Shown here piece by piece: positions 22,992 through 23,035 of a stretch of DNA of 23,035 nucleotides. Numbering within the stretch: position 1 is the stretch's first letter; each line of letters begins with the position of its first letter. Source of the stretch: Gammaproteobacteria bacterium (GTDB lineage: Bacteria; Pseudomonadota; Gammaproteobacteria; SZUA-152); assembly GCA_003229995.1 (NCBI GenBank), contig QIGJ01000176.1:1-23035 (forward strand). The letters run 5' to 3'. The translations under genes and the position numbers were made by a program. A model generated the notes under the pieces. It ran no database searches. It was not told the origin of the DNA and saw only the letters and a program-made list of their open reading frames with translations.

Positions 22992-23035
22992 ATGGCCAGC
23001 ATGAACACAGATATAGCAAAGCAAGTTAAAGTAAT
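22992..23035 (+). CDS. Possible 5' end of an ORF running off the window
   Basis: ATG 22992 opens a frame (MASMNTDIAKQVKV) that is still open at the window edge; ATG 23001 is an alternative. The upstream sequence is AT-rich with only a weak ribosome binding site. Too short to identify; reported because it would be the first gene beyond the putative attachment site. Confidence 0.2.
   Translation, partial: MASMNTDIAKQVKV

Overview
This window looks like a chromosomal segment of a moderate-GC gammaproteobacterium, probably aquatic, with a polar and possibly sodium-driven flagellum. The evidence is the gene order pcnB-folK-deoxynucleoside kinase-panB-panC, an ssb/uvrA divergent block, a glnK-amtB pair facing ubiK, and a FlgT/MotY pair of the kind found in Vibrio and Pseudomonas-like polar flagellates. 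I cannot place it to genus from sequence alone.

Layout. (1) 1-4077, minus strand: a tight operon pcnB, folK, deoxynucleoside kinase, panB and panC (panC is cut by the window edge), covering RNA polyadenylation, folate and pantothenate synthesis and nucleotide salvage. (2) 4117-4191, plus strand: tRNA-Glu(CTC) with a good promoter; its 3' end overlaps, antisense, the last codons of the next gene. (3) 4179-8076, minus strand: a two-gene signalling operon, an HD-GYP response regulator followed by a large PAS/PAS/GAF/PAS hybrid histidine kinase. (4) 8077-8718: a long intergenic region with nested hairpins and a possible 54-residue ORF. (5) 8719-11742: a PilZ-domain protein, flgT (minus), motY (plus) and a small lipoprotein; flgT and motY are divergent and each has a sigma-28-like promoter. 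(6) 12085-17088: ssb and a YajR-like MFS transporter (minus) divergent from uvrA (plus). (7) 17449-19690: a Wzz/PCP-like membrane protein and a DUF3135 protein, separated by a fold-back (MITE-like) palindrome. (8) 19771-21875, minus strand: a 29-residue membrane miniprotein with its own ribosome binding site and terminator, then amtB and glnK with a sigma-54-like promoter and NtrC-like half-sites upstream. (9) 22445-23035: ubiK, directly followed by the 3' part of a tRNA-Arg gene without its 5' half, which suggests an integrative-element attachment site at the right edge.

How the genes fit together. The HD-GYP regulator (predicted c-di-GMP hydrolysis), the sensor kinase and the PilZ protein (predicted c-di-GMP binding) lie next to two flagellar ring genes, which makes a link between c-di-GMP and motility plausible but unproven. 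glnK-amtB form a standard nitrogen-sensing and ammonium-uptake unit whose upstream region carries the expected nitrogen-control signals. The rest is mostly housekeeping. I saw no CRISPR array, no intact insertion sequence, no phage genes and no recognisable defence system. The least explained parts are the 29-residue miniprotein, the structured intergenic region at 8261-8450, the fold-back element at 18956-19044 and the tRNA remnant at 22730-22777.
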